Shown one piece after another: positions 1-10,053 of a DNA stretch of 64,000 bases. The stretch is from Streptococcus australis (GTDB taxonomy: Bacteria > Bacillota > Bacilli > Lactobacillales > Streptococcaceae): NCBI RefSeq assembly GCF_003943615.1, contig NZ_RJPZ01000002.1, positions 302,740-366,739 of the forward strand, given 5' to 3'. The notes below the pieces were generated by a model. The model ran no database searches and had not been told where the DNA came from. It worked only from the letters and a program-made list of their open reading frames with translations. A program made the position numbers and the translations under genes. How positions within the stretch are numbered: position 1 is the stretch's first letter; every line of letters begins with the position of its first letter.

Positions 1-23
1 GTGAGGTTTGCTCACAAGAAACT

Positions 24-52
24 ATTATACCAGACTTTGGGATAGATGGCAA
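24..52 (-). promoter_or_regulatory. Strong leftward promoter at the window edge
   Basis: Read on the minus strand: -35 TTGCCA (47-52), a 17-base spacer and extended -10 TGG-TATAAT (24-29). It would drive a gene to the left of the window. Just downstream, bases 1-15 form GTGAG-N5-CTCAC, a small palindrome at about the start point that could be an operator. The rest of 53-225 holds only the leader of the next gene, including a TATACT at 187-192 with a poor -35. Confidence 0.6.
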
Positions 53-225
53 GTAAAAATACGTTCTCTTCATTCTTTTTAAAAGATTTCTTTTCCTACT
101 ATTGCTCTCTATAATTTTTTACAGCAAGGAAATCTCCTCCTTTCCTTAAAGAAAACTGATATCAGTTAGCTTTAAGAAAGAGCCGTTATACTACCTTCAT
201 CACAAATAAGAAACGAGGAACGGTT

Positions 226-1278
226 ATGAATTATTTAGTCATCCCCGCTTATCAACCCGATCAAAAACTTCTCAAACTGGTTCAAAAACTGAGAGAAAAA
301 TGTGACTTCTCCATTATCGTTGTGGACGATGGTAGTTCTGAGGAGTGCCAAGCTATTTTTGAAAAATTAGACGGACTAGCTACAGTCCTTCACCACGAAG
401 TGAACCTTGGAAAAGGAGGGGCTCTCAAAACAGCCTACACCTACATTCAAGAGCAAGGGCAATACGGGACAGTCATCACTGCCGATGCCGATGGCCAACA
501 TAAGGTATGGGATATCTTCCGCGTGGCCAAACAGTCGCAAGAAAATCTAAACCAATTGATTTTAGGGGCACGCGCCTTTTCAGGCAAGGTTCCTTTACGT
601 TCTGCTTTTGGAAATAAGCTGACCCGCTTCTTGTTCAAGCAACAAACAGGGGTCCCTGTGACGGATACGCAGACTGGACTTCGAGCCTTTACAACTAATA
701 TGATCCCCTTTATGTTAGAAATCGAGGGGCAACGGTATGAGTACGAAATGAATGTTCTCCTCGTAGCGAGCAAGTCCTTCCCCATCTTGGAAGTTCCGAT
801 TGAAACAGTCTATATCAATGATAATGAAGGGTCCCACTTCCGCCCTGTTCGAGACGGCCTCATGATCTACAAGGACATGTTCAAGTTTGCCCTCTCTTCC
901 CTGAGTAGCTTTATCGTGGACTACCTGGTCTACGCCTTCTTCCTTTTCGTGATGATGGCTGTGCCGATTAGTCTCCGGATCCTCCTTGCAAACGGGATCG
1001 CTCGTGTGACCAGCTCCATCTTTAACTACTCAACTAACAAACGGCTAGTCTTTAAGAACAAAGACAGCCTGGCCCGAACAGGAAGTGGTTACTTGGGACT
1101 TGCTATTGGACTCTTTATTCTCGATACCCTCTTGATTCGACTTTTCTATACAAGCTTCGGTCTCCATTTGCTCCTCAGCAAAGTGATCGTCGGACTCTTG
1201 CTTTTCGTCGTCTCATGGCTGATTCAGAAAAAAATCATTTTCAAGGAAAGGACCGCACCTACTCATGAAATTCTTTAA
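226..1278 (+). CDS. Glycosyltransferase family 2 with C-terminal GtrA-like membrane domain
   Basis: The 350-residue protein has two parts. Residues 1-220 are a GT-A fold of the dolichyl-phosphate mannosyltransferase/GT2 type, with VVDDGSS at 32-38 for nucleotide-sugar binding and DADGQH at 87-92 as the metal-binding region. From about 225 to 345 there are four hydrophobic segments like GtrA proteins, which are thought to move lipid-linked sugars across the membrane. The likely role is transfer of a sugar to a lipid carrier and its flipping for cell-surface decoration. The ribosome site GAGGAACGG precedes ATG. Its end overlaps the next gene by 14 bases, so the two are probably translated together. 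Sugar and acceptor cannot be read from sequence. Confidence 0.85.
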   Translation: MNYLVIPAYQPDQKLLKLVQKLREKCDFSIIVVDDGSSEECQAIFEKLDGLATVLHHEVNLGKGGALKTAYTYIQEQGQYGTVITADADGQHKVWDIFRVAKQSQENLNQLILGARAFSGKVPLRSAFGNKLTRFLFKQQTGVPVTDTQTGLRAFTTNMIPFMLEIEGQRYEYEMNVLLVASKSFPILEVPIETVYINDNEGSHFRPVRDGLMIYKDMFKFALSSLSSFIVDYLVYAFFLFVMMAVPISLRILLANGIARVTSSIFNYSTNKRLVFKNKDSLARTGSGYLGLAIGLFILDTLLIRLFYTSFGLHLLLSKVIVGLLLFVVSWLIQKKIIFKERTAPTHEIL

Positions 1279-2167
1279 AAAATCTTATACTTATGCTGCT
1301 TGTTTTGGTATCCTGCTAACGAGCTCCTTCAGCTATTCTATGCTTAAGACCTTCGTCTTATCGGATGCCATCCAAACAGTCAAAGCTACGACTACTGATA
1401 CTAAAGCCGCTGCACAAGCTGCAGCTTCTGCAACAACGACCGATACCAGTTACTCCGATGACAATATCCAGGTAAACTTGACAGAAAAAACAGTTGCAAA
1501 CACCCAGGTTTACATTGCAGATATTACGGTTAGCTCTTCAGACTATCTCAAGACGGCTCTAGCCCAAAATACCTATGGAACAAACGTGACCGCCAAAACA
1601 TCTGTCACTGCAGCTGAGAATAATGCTATTCTAGCCGTCAATGGAGACTACTACGGAGCTAACAGCACCGGCTATGTCATCCGAAATGGAGTGGTTTATC
1701 GCGATACGGTTCGGGAAGACTCTAGCAATGGCGACCTAGCCATTTATAAGGATGGTTCCTTCAAAATTATCTACGAAGATGAAATCTCAGCTGAGCAATT
1801 GGTCAAAGATGGGGTCGTCAATCTCCTTGCCTTCGGACCTTCCTTGGTTGAAGATGGAGAAATTACCGTCGATACTAACTCAGAGGTGGGACAATCCATG
1901 TCTTCTAATCCACGAACAGCCATCGGGATTATCGATGAAAACCACTACATCATTGTCGTCTCAGATGGACGGACTTCAGAGAGTGAAGGGCTTTCTCTCT
2001 ACCAATTAGCTGAAGTAATGAAATCTTATGGCGTCAAAACAGCCTACAACCTAGATGGTGGTGGATCTTCTACCCTTTACTTCAATGGCCAAGTTATGAA
2101 CAAACCAACAACAAATGGTACTATCTCAGAAAGGGCGGTGAGTGACATTGTCTACATCGGTTACTAA
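1265..2167 (+). CDS. Phosphodiester glycosidase (NAGPA-domain) family exported protein
   Basis: The 300-residue protein has an N-terminal signal or anchor helix (about 8-30), an Ala/Thr-rich low-complexity stretch (about 40-65), then a domain like phosphodiester glycosidase / N-acetylglucosamine-1-phosphodiester alpha-N-acetylglucosaminidase (NAGPA) proteins. The family signature YNLDGGGSSTLYFNG lies near the C-terminus. Family members remove sugars linked through phosphodiesters and in bacteria are often annotated as exopolysaccharide biosynthesis proteins. It should act outside the membrane, fitting its place between a glycosyltransferase and a small membrane protein. The start overlaps the upstream gene. 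Family call is firm; substrate is unknown. Confidence 0.8.
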   Translation: MKFFKKSYTYAACFGILLTSSFSYSMLKTFVLSDAIQTVKATTTDTKAAAQAAASATTTDTSYSDDNIQVNLTEKTVANTQVYIADITVSSSDYLKTALAQNTYGTNVTAKTSVTAAENNAILAVNGDYYGANSTGYVIRNGVVYRDTVREDSSNGDLAIYKDGSFKIIYEDEISAEQLVKDGVVNLLAFGPSLVEDGEITVDTNSEVGQSMSSNPRTAIGIIDENHYIIVVSDGRTSESEGLSLYQLAEVMKSYGVKTAYNLDGGGSSTLYFNGQVMNKPTTNGTISERAVSDIVYIGY

Positions 2168-2564
2168 TCCTATTAAACAACGAGTGAAAAAGACCATCCT
2201 CTGCTACACTCTGATCTCAGCCTTCTTCTTTGTCGGAAGTCGCATCTACGAATACTTTAGTTTTGGTGAGACCTCTGCCTTCATGCACTATCTCTTCTTG
2301 ATTCCTTTGATCGGTGGTCCCCTACTAGTGGCTATCCAGTTAGTGATTAAAGGTCTTTCTCGAATCACTCTCAACCTTTGGAACTCAGCGGTTGCTACGG
2401 CAACTACGGGGGCCCTCTACCGAGGCATTGTCAATCTATCGGGTCGTTCGACAACTCTGGACCAACCCTACTATTATGTCGCAGGCATCTTCCTAATTCT
2501 CGCCCTCGTCAGCCTCTTCTTTGTCCGCAGTGTCTGGGTGGAAGAAACAAAATTGACTACTTAA
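2142..2564 (+). CDS. Small four-helix membrane protein, third gene of the envelope unit
   Basis: I do not recognise the family. The 140-residue protein has four hydrophobic segments (about 20-38, 47-65, 83-100 and 112-130) and charged ends. Translation probably starts at GTG 2142, inside the end of the glycosidase gene (26-base overlap), with AAAGGG upstream at a usual distance. The overlap and a terminator directly after it place it in one transcript with the GT2/GtrA and glycosidase genes, so it may help with the same surface sugar modification. Nothing in the sequence gives a catalytic role. Confidence 0.6.
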   Translation: MTLSTSVTNPIKQRVKKTILCYTLISAFFFVGSRIYEYFSFGETSAFMHYLFLIPLIGGPLLVAIQLVIKGLSRITLNLWNSAVATATTGALYRGIVNLSGRSTTLDQPYYYVAGIFLILALVSLFFVRSVWVEETKLTT

Positions 2565-2568
2565 AATT

Positions 2569-2605
2569 AAAAGCTCTTATTCATAATAATTGGATAAGAG
2601 CTTTT
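2569..2605 (+). terminator. Terminator of the envelope unit
   Basis: A 12-bp inverted repeat (AAAAGCTCTTAT / ATAAGAGCTTTT) with a 13-base loop begins five bases after the stop codon and ends in T-rich sequence. Confidence 0.7.
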
Positions 2606-2632
2606 GGATCTTTTACAATACTATCTATAAAA

Positions 2633-2662
2633 AAAGAAATCAGAATAATTTCTGATTTCTTT
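2633..2662 (-). terminator. Terminator of xfp
   Basis: AAAGAAATCAG / CTGATTTCTTT with an 8-base loop lies just past the phosphoketolase stop on the minus strand, followed by a T-run. Confidence 0.75.
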
Positions 2663-2672
2663 TGAAATAAAC

Positions 2673-5057
2673 TTATTTATTTACATTTTCCCATTTCCAG
2701 TTGTGTACTTCTGGGATATCATCACCGTGTTCACGAATGTAGGCATTATGGAAGGCAATTGTCTCATCCATTTGCGCTGCAAATTCACTTGCTGCTTCTC
2801 CAAGAGCTGCATTGGCTGCATCTTGTGCCAAGTGGAAACGATCCAATTCAGACATGACACGCATGTCGAATGGTGTTGTGATGTCTCCGTTTTCACGGTA
2901 TCCATGCACACGCAAGTTGTGGTTGTGACGGTTGAAGAAGATGTCACGGATCATGCCTTCGTAACCGTGGAAGGCAAAGATGACTGGTTTATCAGTTGTG
3001 AAGACTTTGTCGAACTCTTCATCTGAAAGTCCACGCGCATCCACTGAAGGGTGACGCAATTTCAAGATATCTACAACGTTGACAAAGCGGATCTTCAATT
3101 CTGGGAATGCCTTGTGCAAGATTGTGATGGCTGCAAGAGCTTCTAAGTTCGGCTCTGTACCTGCAGCTGCAATGACAAGATCTGGCTCTTCATCTGCTGA
3201 AACAGTTGAAGCCCAATCGATCACTTTGTAGCCTTCACGTACCAATTCTTCAGCTTCAGCTGCTGAGTAGAATTGAGGACGTGGGTGTTTAGAAGTAACG
3301 ACCAAATTGATCACATCTTCTGCCTTGAAGGCTTGGTCCATCACTGCAAGCAAGCTATTGGTATCCGCTGGCAAGTATTCACGGATGTATTCTGGAGTTT
3401 TCTCAGCCAAGTGAGTCAAGATACCTGGATCTTGGTGAGTGTATCCATTGTGGTCTTGTTGGAAGACAGTTGAAGTCGCAATCAAGTTCAAGGCTGGGTA
3501 GTTTTTACGCCATGTCGTGTGAGTCTTAGATTTACGCAACCATTTGAAGTGTTGAGTAATCATTGAGTCCACAACACGAAGGAATGATTCGTAAGAAGCG
3601 AAGAATCCATGACGACCTGTCAAGACATATCCTTCAAGCATTCCTTCTGCTTGGTGCTCTGACAATTGAGAGTCAATCACACGTCCAGCAGGGCTCAAAG
3701 CTTCATCATAGTCAGGTTTCATACGTCCTAACCATTGACGGCTTGTACGTGTAAAGACTTCTTGAAGACGGTTTGATTTGGTTTCATCTGGTCCAAAGAT
3801 ACGGAAGTTATCTGGGTTCGCATCCACAAGATCTGCTGCATACTTACCAAATTCGATCATATCTTGTGCCATGATCGCACCTGGTGTTTCAATCTTGAAG
3901 GCATGTTTCTTCCAATCAGCAGTGTTCATTGGCTTGATCACACCTGCGTTTGTGATTGGGTTCATGGCCATACGACGGTCACCTTTTGGTGCGATTTCAG
4001 CAATCTCAGGAAGTAATTTACCAGTTTCGTCAAACAACTCAGCTGGACGGTATGATTCCAACCATGAAAGAAGGGCATCTACATGCTCCATGTGGTGAGC
4101 ATCTACTGGGATTGGAACTTGGTGGGCACGGAATCCACCTTCGATTGGTGTTCCTTCCCAAGCTTTTGGTCCAGTCCAGCCTTTAGGAATACGAGCAATC
4201 AAGACAGGATATACTGGTTGAGTAGCTTCTTCTGCAGATCCTTTGCGCGCTTCTGCTTGAACTTTCTTGATTTCTTCAATTGCTTCATCCAATTTTTCTG
4301 CAAACAGAGCATGAGCTGCTGCATGGTCGTCAGAAATAGCTGTTACGTCAGCAAAGATTGGTTTCCAACCAAGACCTTCAAAGAAGAGGGCCAATTCTTC
4401 GTCTGTTTTACGTTCGAAGATTGTTGGGTTGTGGATCTTCCCACCGTTGAGGTAGAAGATTGGAAGAACAGCACCATCGTTGACTGGGTTCAAGAAGGTA
4501 TTGGCTAACCATCCAGCCATCAATGGACCAGTTTCCCCTTCACCATCACCGATAACAGTTGCAGCAATCACATCTGGATTATCCAAAACAGCTCCAGCTG
4601 CGTGTGACAAGGCATAACCAAGTTCTCCACCTTCGTGGATAGATCCTGGAGTTTCAGGCGCCGCGTGAGATGCAATCCCTCCTGGGAATGAGAAGATTTT
4701 ACATAGGTGTTTGAAACCTTCTTCATTTTGTGGGATATTTGGATTCAATTCGGTGTAAGAACCATCTAAGTAAGAGTTGGACACCATAACTTGTCCACCA
4801 TGACCTGGTCCTTCAATGTAGAACATATCCAAGTCATACTTGTTGATTGCACGGTTCAAGTGTGCGTAGATAAAGTTTTGTCCTGGAACAGTTCCCCAGT
4901 GTCCGATTGGGTGAGCTTTCAAGTCATTCTCTACTACTTCACGTTTCAAAAGTGGGTTGTCTTTCAAGTACATTTGAGCAGCTGAAATGTAGTTCGCTGC
5001 ACGCCACCAAGCATCCACTTTATCCAAGTAAGCTTTGCTGTTAAAATCAACAGTCAT
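2673..5057 (-). CDS. xfp: Xylulose-5-phosphate/fructose-6-phosphate phosphoketolase
   Basis: Thiamine-diphosphate enzyme that splits xylulose 5-phosphate (often also fructose 6-phosphate) with phosphate into acetyl phosphate plus glyceraldehyde 3-phosphate or erythrose 4-phosphate. The 794-residue length fits the family. Near the N-terminus are [11 protein letters not shown] and the glycine/histidine-rich IEGPGHGGQ, with [12 protein letters not shown] as the ThDP/Mg motif. I chose ATG 5057, preceded by GAGAGGAGA, over an upstream TTG that would add five residues across the ribosome site. With SpxB (36402-38177) this gives the cell two sources of acetyl phosphate. The upstream region has no clear cre site, and its best -10 (TATAAC on the minus strand) is weak. 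Confidence 0.95.
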   Translation of the reverse strand: MTVDFNSKAYLDKVDAWWRAANYISAAQMYLKDNPLLKREVVENDLKAHPIGHWGTVPGQNFIYAHLNRAINKYDLDMFYIEGPGHGGQVMVSNSYLDGSYTELNPNIPQNEEGFKHLCKIFSFPGGIASHAAPETPGSIHEGGELGYALSHAAGAVLDNPDVIAATVIGDGEGETGPLMAGWLANTFLNPVNDGAVLPIFYLNGGKIHNPTIFERKTDEELALFFEGLGWKPIFADVTAISDDHAAAHALFAEKLDEAIEEIKKVQAEARKGSAEEATQPVYPVLIARIPKGWTGPKAWEGTPIEGGFRAHQVPIPVDAHHMEHVDALLSWLESYRPAELFDETGKLLPEIAEIAPKGDRRMAMNPITNAGVIKPMNTADWKKHAFKIETPGAIMAQDMIEFGKYAADLVDANPDNFRIFGPDETKSNRLQEVFTRTSRQWLGRMKPDYDEALSPAGRVIDSQLSEHQAEGMLEGYVLTGRHGFFASYESFLRVVDSMITQHFKWLRKSKTHTTWRKNYPALNLIATSTVFQQDHNGYTHQDPGILTHLAEKTPEYIREYLPADTNSLLAVMDQAFKAEDVINLVVTSKHPRPQFYSAAEAEELVREGYKVIDWASTVSADEEPDLVIAAAGTEPNLEALAAITILHKAFPELKIRFVNVVDILKLRHPSVDARGLSDEEFDKVFTTDKPVIFAFHGYEGMIRDIFFNRHNHNLRVHGYRENGDITTPFDMRVMSELDRFHLAQDAANAALGEAASEFAAQMDETIAFHNAYIREHGDDIPEVHNWKWENVNK

Positions 5058-5361
5058 ATTGTCTCCTCTCAAATTCTAGCTATGATTCTGATGAATTAGA
5101 ATCCAGTGCAAGTATTTAGGTTATAAACATTCTGTCTCACTAAATAAAAACAGAACGAGCGCGAACCAAATTTAATTCAATTCTTTTCTATTCTATCAAT
5201 AATTTATCTATTTGTATATAGAAAAAAATAAAAAAAATATAGTTTTTTATAAAAAGTTGCAAATTTCTTCTAAAATCAAACCATTTTCCCATCTACTTAC
5301 AGATAACTTTGGGGGTAAACTGCCTAAAATTCCTTAGGGAATCAGCTAGTTATAAATCTCC

Positions 5362-5390
5362 TTGTCATCTAAAATTTTTCATGATATACT
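5362..5390 (+). promoter_or_regulatory. Consensus promoter of the 5418 membrane protein
   Basis: TTGTCA (5362-5367), exactly 17 bases, TATACT (5385-5390), then AAAGGAGA before the start codon. The rest of the 5058-5417 gap is AT-rich, with an A/T tract near 5218-5262 that could be bent or UP-element DNA. Confidence 0.75.
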
Positions 5391-5417
5391 TCAGATATCA
5401 AACTAAAGGAGATCGTT

Positions 5418-6389
5418 ATGTTGAAGGAAAAACGCAATAAAGGATTTGTTTCAGGTCTAGTACTTGCCCTTTTCTTCCTAGTATTCGCAGGTTTAGTATT
5501 TTCATTATGGATGCGTCACCAAAATCCTGCCACTAGCTTTGCGAAGGCAGAAAAGTCTGGGGACCCTGTAACGATGCTGATCTATGATATTACCCCAGAA
5601 CCTGTCGGAACTGTGGGCAAAAGACATGTACTCTATATTGTCCAATACGATAACCAAAATGATGGTAAATATGCAGGGATCGAAGCAAAAAAAGACGATG
5701 CTACTATCAAAGCGATTGTCGATAAAGCTCAAAAAGGAGAACTGCAGTCTGATCCTTATCAACTAAAAGGAACACAATTAGCTCCTTTGGCAAAGGATAG
5801 CAAAAATACATCTCGTAACGGTCGCATTGTTGGCTACAGTGAGTACATTCATTCCCTCCTTGACCCTACTTCTATCGTATCACTCAATATGACGACTAGC
5901 TATTACTTGAGCCTTACGGAATATAACAAAGACTCCTTATTCCTCTTACTAGGTTCAGTTGCTTTAGCTGGCCTTGCCATTACAATGGTTGTAGCTAGCT
6001 TCTCCGTTCGGAAACGGACCATTGCTTCCTATCAGGAACTCCACCAAAACTATCCCGAACTCCAAGGAGATCTTAGCCGTTTGGCTGACGAGGCCAGTTA
6101 CTACAATCAAGATTTAAAAGTTATCTTATACAAAAATCATTTGATCACCTATTTCAGAGGAACACAAACGATCGATTTGCGAGATGTGCAACAACTATAC
6201 TTACATGTAACTCACGTTCGTCAATCCGGCATAGCCCGCTCTATCTTCCAATTGTGCTACACCCGCAAGGACAAACCAAAGAAAAAGTACCGTTTAGCAA
6301 TTAAAAATAAGAAGAACGCAGAAGAGCAACTCTACACTCTCTTTGCACAGGTATCTGAGCGATTTCCAGATGTCAAGGTTGGGATTTAA
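5418..6389 (+). CDS. Uncharacterised two-helix membrane protein
   Basis: Family not recognised. The 323-residue protein has an N-terminal membrane helix (about 10-32), an extracytoplasmic region of about 140 residues, a second helix (about 174-197), and a basic C-terminal domain of about 120 residues with [13 protein letters not shown]. This gives an outside domain and a cytoplasmic domain. The C-terminal part, predicted beta-rich by eye, looks like a small intracellular domain rather than an enzyme. It has its own promoter and terminator and stands between xfp and hutI, both on the other strand, so context gives no function. Confidence 0.6.
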   Translation: MLKEKRNKGFVSGLVLALFFLVFAGLVFSLWMRHQNPATSFAKAEKSGDPVTMLIYDITPEPVGTVGKRHVLYIVQYDNQNDGKYAGIEAKKDDATIKAIVDKAQKGELQSDPYQLKGTQLAPLAKDSKNTSRNGRIVGYSEYIHSLLDPTSIVSLNMTTSYYLSLTEYNKDSLFLLLGSVALAGLAITMVVASFSVRKRTIASYQELHQNYPELQGDLSRLADEASYYNQDLKVILYKNHLITYFRGTQTIDLRDVQQLYLHVTHVRQSGIARSIFQLCYTRKDKPKKKYRLAIKNKKNAEEQLYTLFAQVSERFPDVKVGI

Positions 6390-6429
6390 AACTTCCCATC
6401 CCCCCTTTTGAATTACTTTTCTAAGCACT

Positions 6430-6470
6430 AAAATCCCCTCATCAACTCATTCTGATGAGGAGATTTTTCT
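6430..6470. terminator. Bidirectional terminator between the membrane protein and hutI
   Basis: AAAATC-c-CCTCATCA pairs with TGATGAGG-a-GATTTT, flanked by T-runs. It serves the converging plus-strand gene and minus-strand hutI. Confidence 0.75.
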
Positions 6471-6492
6471 TTTTAGGCCGCATTTAAGAGGA

Positions 6493-7740
6493 TTAAATCA
6501 CTTTCTTACCATTCTTATAGACATCTGTCACCAGATTCGTCGCAAAGAAATAGAAGAGATAATCTAGATTTGGTGCGTCGTAAATCGTGATATCAGCCTG
6601 TTTTCCGACATCGAAAGAGCCAATCGTTTTGGCACGATCTACTGAATAAGCCGCATTAATGGTCACGGCATTGAGAATTTCCACTGGAGTCAAGCGCATC
6701 ATGAAGCAACCTAGATGCATAGCAAACTGAAGATTGGCTGTCGGACAAGAGCCTGGATTGCTGTCAGTCGTTAGCGTAATGGCCATACCAGCGTCCAACA
6801 TCTTACGAGCCGGTGCATAGGTATCTTCCATCAGACTGAAGGTTGTTGCCGGCAAAAGATTTCCGATGACTTTAGCGGCTGCTAGTTTCTGAATGCCTTC
6901 ATCGGTAATGACCATCAAGTGTTCTGCACTGGTGGATTCCAATTCAGCTGCTACATCTACGCCACCGATGGACTCAATTTCATCTGCATGAATCCGTAAC
7001 TTGAAGCCCATTTCCTTGGCTTTCGACAGAAGATAGCGAGATTCATCCGCTGTAAAGACACCTTTTTCACAGAAGATGTCACAGAATTCAGCTAGATTGC
7101 CTTCTTTCACCTTCGGAAGCATTTGCTCAACGATGAGATCTAAATACTCTTGAGAACGGCCCTTATACTCTGTCGGGATCGCATGAGCTGCCATAAAGGT
7201 CGAAACCAGATCAATTTCATGGTCACGGTCCAAGGCTGCAACCACATCTAATTGGCGTTTTTCCGTTTCCCAATCCAAACCATAGCCACTCTTAGCTTCA
7301 ACGGTGGTCACTCCATGACGCAACATATAGTCCAACAATCGTTTGGACTTGTTATAAAGATTGTCAAAAGATGCTTCACGAGTTGCCCGAACAGTGCTCA
7401 GAATTCCACCGCCTTGAGCGAGGATGTCTAAGTAGGAAACACCCGCTAGCTTTTTCGCAAATTCATGCTCACGACTACCTCCGTAGACCAGGTGGGTATG
7501 GCAGTCGATCAAACCAGGAGTCGCAACTTTCCCTTCACAAGATTTTACTTCCGTATGGTCATCGATCAGTTCTGGATCGGGTTGACCTGTCCCAACTGCG
7601 AGGATTTTTCCATCCTTAATAGCAATATAAGCATCGGAAAGGATTTGCGCTTCTGCCATCTCTTTTCCATAGAGAGGATGGCCTAAATCATTTGGACAAA
7701 ACAACTGGTTAAAGTGGGTTAAGATTACATCAGCAGACAT
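6493..7740 (-). CDS. hutI: Imidazolonepropionase
   Basis: Third step of histidine breakdown: hydrolyses imidazolone propionate to N-formimino-glutamate. It belongs to the amidohydrolase superfamily: the metal-binding HTH motif is at 81-83 ([12 protein letters not shown]), followed by AAHAIP, HADEIES and the catalytic-aspartate region TTDSNPGS. The 415-residue length from ATG 7740 matches the family; the reading frame is open further upstream, but AAAGGA lies before this ATG. It is transcribed away from hutU, from a promoter whose -35 box sits inside a large inverted repeat shared with the hutU side. Confidence 0.95.
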   Translation of the reverse strand: MSADVILTHFNQLFCPNDLGHPLYGKEMAEAQILSDAYIAIKDGKILAVGTGQPDPELIDDHTEVKSCEGKVATPGLIDCHTHLVYGGSREHEFAKKLAGVSYLDILAQGGGILSTVRATREASFDNLYNKSKRLLDYMLRHGVTTVEAKSGYGLDWETEKRQLDVVAALDRDHEIDLVSTFMAAHAIPTEYKGRSQEYLDLIVEQMLPKVKEGNLAEFCDIFCEKGVFTADESRYLLSKAKEMGFKLRIHADEIESIGGVDVAAELESTSAEHLMVITDEGIQKLAAAKVIGNLLPATTFSLMEDTYAPARKMLDAGMAITLTTDSNPGSCPTANLQFAMHLGCFMMRLTPVEILNAVTINAAYSVDRAKTIGSFDVGKQADITIYDAPNLDYLFYFFATNLVTDVYKNGKKVI

Positions 7741-7774
7741 ATGAAAACATTCCTTTCTATTTCCATTGTTATTC

Positions 7775-7803
7775 ATTTTACAATTCTAAAGAAAAAGCGT
7801 CAA
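7775..7803 (-). promoter_or_regulatory. hutI promoter
   Basis: On the minus strand: TTGACG (7798-7803), 17 bases, TAAAAT (7775-7780). A second TTGACT is 11 bases further upstream. The -35 lies inside the left arm of the 7795-7883 inverted repeat, so a protein bound there would affect this promoter directly. Confidence 0.65.
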
Positions 7804-7883
7804 AAAAAAGTCAAAAAGTTTCTCCCTCATTTTTTTTTGCTTTATTAAAAATTAAATTTATTTTTGACTCTTTATTGACGTTT
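7795..7883. promoter_or_regulatory. Inverted-repeat candidate operator between hutI and hutU
   Basis: Arms at 7795-7817 and 7861-7883 are inverted copies that agree at 20 of 23 positions, 43 bases apart. Each arm has two direct TTGAC repeats with an 11-base period, about one helix turn. The arms overlap the -35 region of hutI and the presumed promoter region of hutU. Symmetry and helical phasing suggest a dimeric or tetrameric regulator acting on both transcripts. No hut regulator gene of known type lies in the window. Confidence 0.55.
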
Positions 7884-7940
7884 CTTGGATACAATAAAGA
7901 AAATATAAATTCATAGTCTACACATAAGGAGGTTCCTACT

Positions 7941-9971
7941 ATGTCATTTATAGACGATAAAGAAATTGCAGCTGCTATGTCTGTCAAACTTGACTTTGAT
8001 GTCCTACCTGAAAAGGCAACTTTTCAAGAAGGCATCCGTCGTGCACCTGATAGAGGCTTCCGCTTAACGCAAGCTCAGACTGAGATTGCTCTTAAGAACG
8101 CTCTGCGTTACATCCCTAAAAAATTCCACCAAGAATTGATCCCAGAATTTCTGGAAGAACTAAAAACTCGCGGTCGGATTTATGGCTATCGCTTCCGTCC
8201 AAAAGATCGGATCTATGGAAAACCAATTGATGAGTACAAAGGAAAATGCACTGCTGCTAAGGCTATGCAGGTCATGATTGACAACAACTTGAGCTTTGAA
8301 ATTGCCCTTTATCCATATGAATTGGTCACTTACGGAGAAACAGGTTCTGTCTGTGCTAACTGGATGCAATACAACTTGATCAAGAAATACTTAGAAGTGA
8401 TGACAGAAGACCAAACCTTGGTGGTTGAATCTGGTCACCCTCTCGGCCTCTTCAAGTCTAAACCAGAAGCTCCTCGCGTCATCATTACCAACGGTCTCTT
8501 GATCGGTGAGTATGACAATATGCGCGACTGGGAAATCGCTGAAGAGATGGGCGTTACCAACTACGGTCAAATGACGGCTGGTGGTTGGATGTACATTGGT
8601 CCTCAAGGAATCGTCCATGGTACCTTCAACACCCTTCTCAACGCTGGACGTCTTAAACTCGGTGTGCCTGATGATGGCGACTTAACTGGTAAACTCTTCA
8701 TCTCGTCTGGTCTTGGTGGGATGAGTGGAGCTCAAGGGAAAGCAGCTGAAATTGCAAAAGCTGTTGCCATCGTTGCAGAAGTAGACCGCTCTCGGATCGA
8801 AACCCGTCACTCTCAAGGCTGGATTAGCCAAGTGACCGACAGTGCCGAAGAAGCTGTGAAATTGGCTCAAGCAGCACTGGAAGCTGGTGAATCAACTTCT
8901 ATTGCCTACCATGGTAATATCGTAGACTTACTCGAATATGTCAACGAACACCAAGTCCATGTTCACCTCTTGTCTGACCAAACCTCTTGCCACAACGTCT
9001 ATGATGGTGGCTATTGCCCAGTTGGGATCAGCTTTGAAGAACGGACACGTTTGTTGGCAGAAGACAAAGAAACCTTCCATCGCTTGGTCGATGAAACCTT
9101 GGCTCGTCACTTTGCAGTGATTAAAGCTTTGACGGCTAAAGGTACCTACTTCTTCGACTACGGTAATGCCTTTATGAAATCTGTTTACGACTCTGGCATC
9201 AAGGAAATTTCTAAGAATGGTCTCGATGACAAGGACGGCTTCATTTGGCCATCTTATGTAGAAGATATCATGGGACCTATGCTCTTTGACTATGGTTATG
9301 GTCCATTCCGTTGGGTCTGCCTAAGCGGTAAACACGAAGACTTGATTGCAACTGACCACGCTGCTATGGAAGCGATCGATCCAACTCGTCGCTACCAAGA
9401 CCGCGATAACTACAACTGGATTCGCGATGCTGAAAAGAACCAATTAGTCGTTGGTACACAGGCTCGTATCCTCTATCAAGATTGTATGGGACGTGTCAAT
9501 ATCGCTTTGAAATTTAATGAACTCATTCGCCAAGGCAAGATTGGACCGGTCATGATTGGACGTGACCACCATGACGTATCTGGTACAGATGCTCCATTCC
9601 GTGAAACCTCCAATATCAAAGATGGTTCAAACGTTACTTGCGATATGGCGGTTCAATGTTACGCCGGTAACGCCGCTCGTGGTATGAGTCTCGTGGCTCT
9701 CCACAATGGTGGTGGTACTGGTATCGGTAAGGCCATCAACGGAGGATTTGGTCTCGTTCTAGACGGTAGCCACCGGATCGACGAAATCATCAAATCTGCG
9801 ATTGCATGGGATACCATGGGTGGGGTTGCTCGTCGGAACTGGGCAAGAAATAACCATGCGATTGAAACAGCCATCGAATACAACCGTCTCCATGCAGGAA
9901 CAGACCACATCACCATTCCGTATCTGGCAGATGAAGATTTGGTCAAAGATGCGGTTCAAAAATTGTTTTAA
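7941..9971 (+). CDS. hutU: Urocanate hydratase
   Basis: Second step of histidine breakdown: adds water to urocanate, giving imidazolone propionate, with tightly bound NAD+ as electrophile. The 676-residue protein is long, as in the streptococcal form. Glycine-rich SGLGGMSGAQGKA lies in the middle, and the conserved C-terminal block has CYAGNAARG, HNGGGTGIG and NGGFGLVLDGS. A strong AAGGAGG precedes the ATG. It is the first gene of the rightward hut transcript, whose other genes follow in the order needed for full degradation. Confidence 0.95.
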   Translation: MSFIDDKEIAAAMSVKLDFDVLPEKATFQEGIRRAPDRGFRLTQAQTEIALKNALRYIPKKFHQELIPEFLEELKTRGRIYGYRFRPKDRIYGKPIDEYKGKCTAAKAMQVMIDNNLSFEIALYPYELVTYGETGSVCANWMQYNLIKKYLEVMTEDQTLVVESGHPLGLFKSKPEAPRVIITNGLLIGEYDNMRDWEIAEEMGVTNYGQMTAGGWMYIGPQGIVHGTFNTLLNAGRLKLGVPDDGDLTGKLFISSGLGGMSGAQGKAAEIAKAVAIVAEVDRSRIETRHSQGWISQVTDSAEEAVKLAQAALEAGESTSIAYHGNIVDLLEYVNEHQVHVHLLSDQTSCHNVYDGGYCPVGISFEERTRLLAEDKETFHRLVDETLARHFAVIKALTAKGTYFFDYGNAFMKSVYDSGIKEISKNGLDDKDGFIWPSYVEDIMGPMLFDYGYGPFRWVCLSGKHEDLIATDHAAMEAIDPTRRYQDRDNYNWIRDAEKNQLVVGTQARILYQDCMGRVNIALKFNELIRQGKIGPVMIGRDHHDVSGTDAPFRETSNIKDGSNVTCDMAVQCYAGNAARGMSLVALHNGGGTGIGKAINGGFGLVLDGSHRIDEIIKSAIAWDTMGGVARRNWARNNHAIETAIEYNRLHAGTDHITIPYLADEDLVKDAVQKLF

Positions 9972-9995
9972 CATCAAAAAATAAAAATTGAGAAA

Positions 9996-10025
9996 GGGGA
10001 GGAAATACAAAGACTCCTCCTCCCC
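9996..10025 (+). other. Hairpin in the hutU-ftcD spacer
   Basis: GGGGAGGA (9996-10003) pairs with TCCTCCCC (10018-10025) around a 14-base loop. No T-run follows, so it is more likely an mRNA stability or processing element than a terminator. The 5' arm looks like a Shine-Dalgarno but no start codon uses it. Confidence 0.5.
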
Positions 10026-10053
10026 AACTTCTCCTATAAAAAGAGGTAATCAT

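Noticed and set aside
4083..4508. 141-codon plus-strand frame inside xfp
   Set aside because: Antisense to conserved phosphoketolase sequence.
9988..10053. Longer ftcD start at 9988
   Set aside because: The extra 22 codons cover the spacer hairpin and the real ribosome site before ATG 10054.
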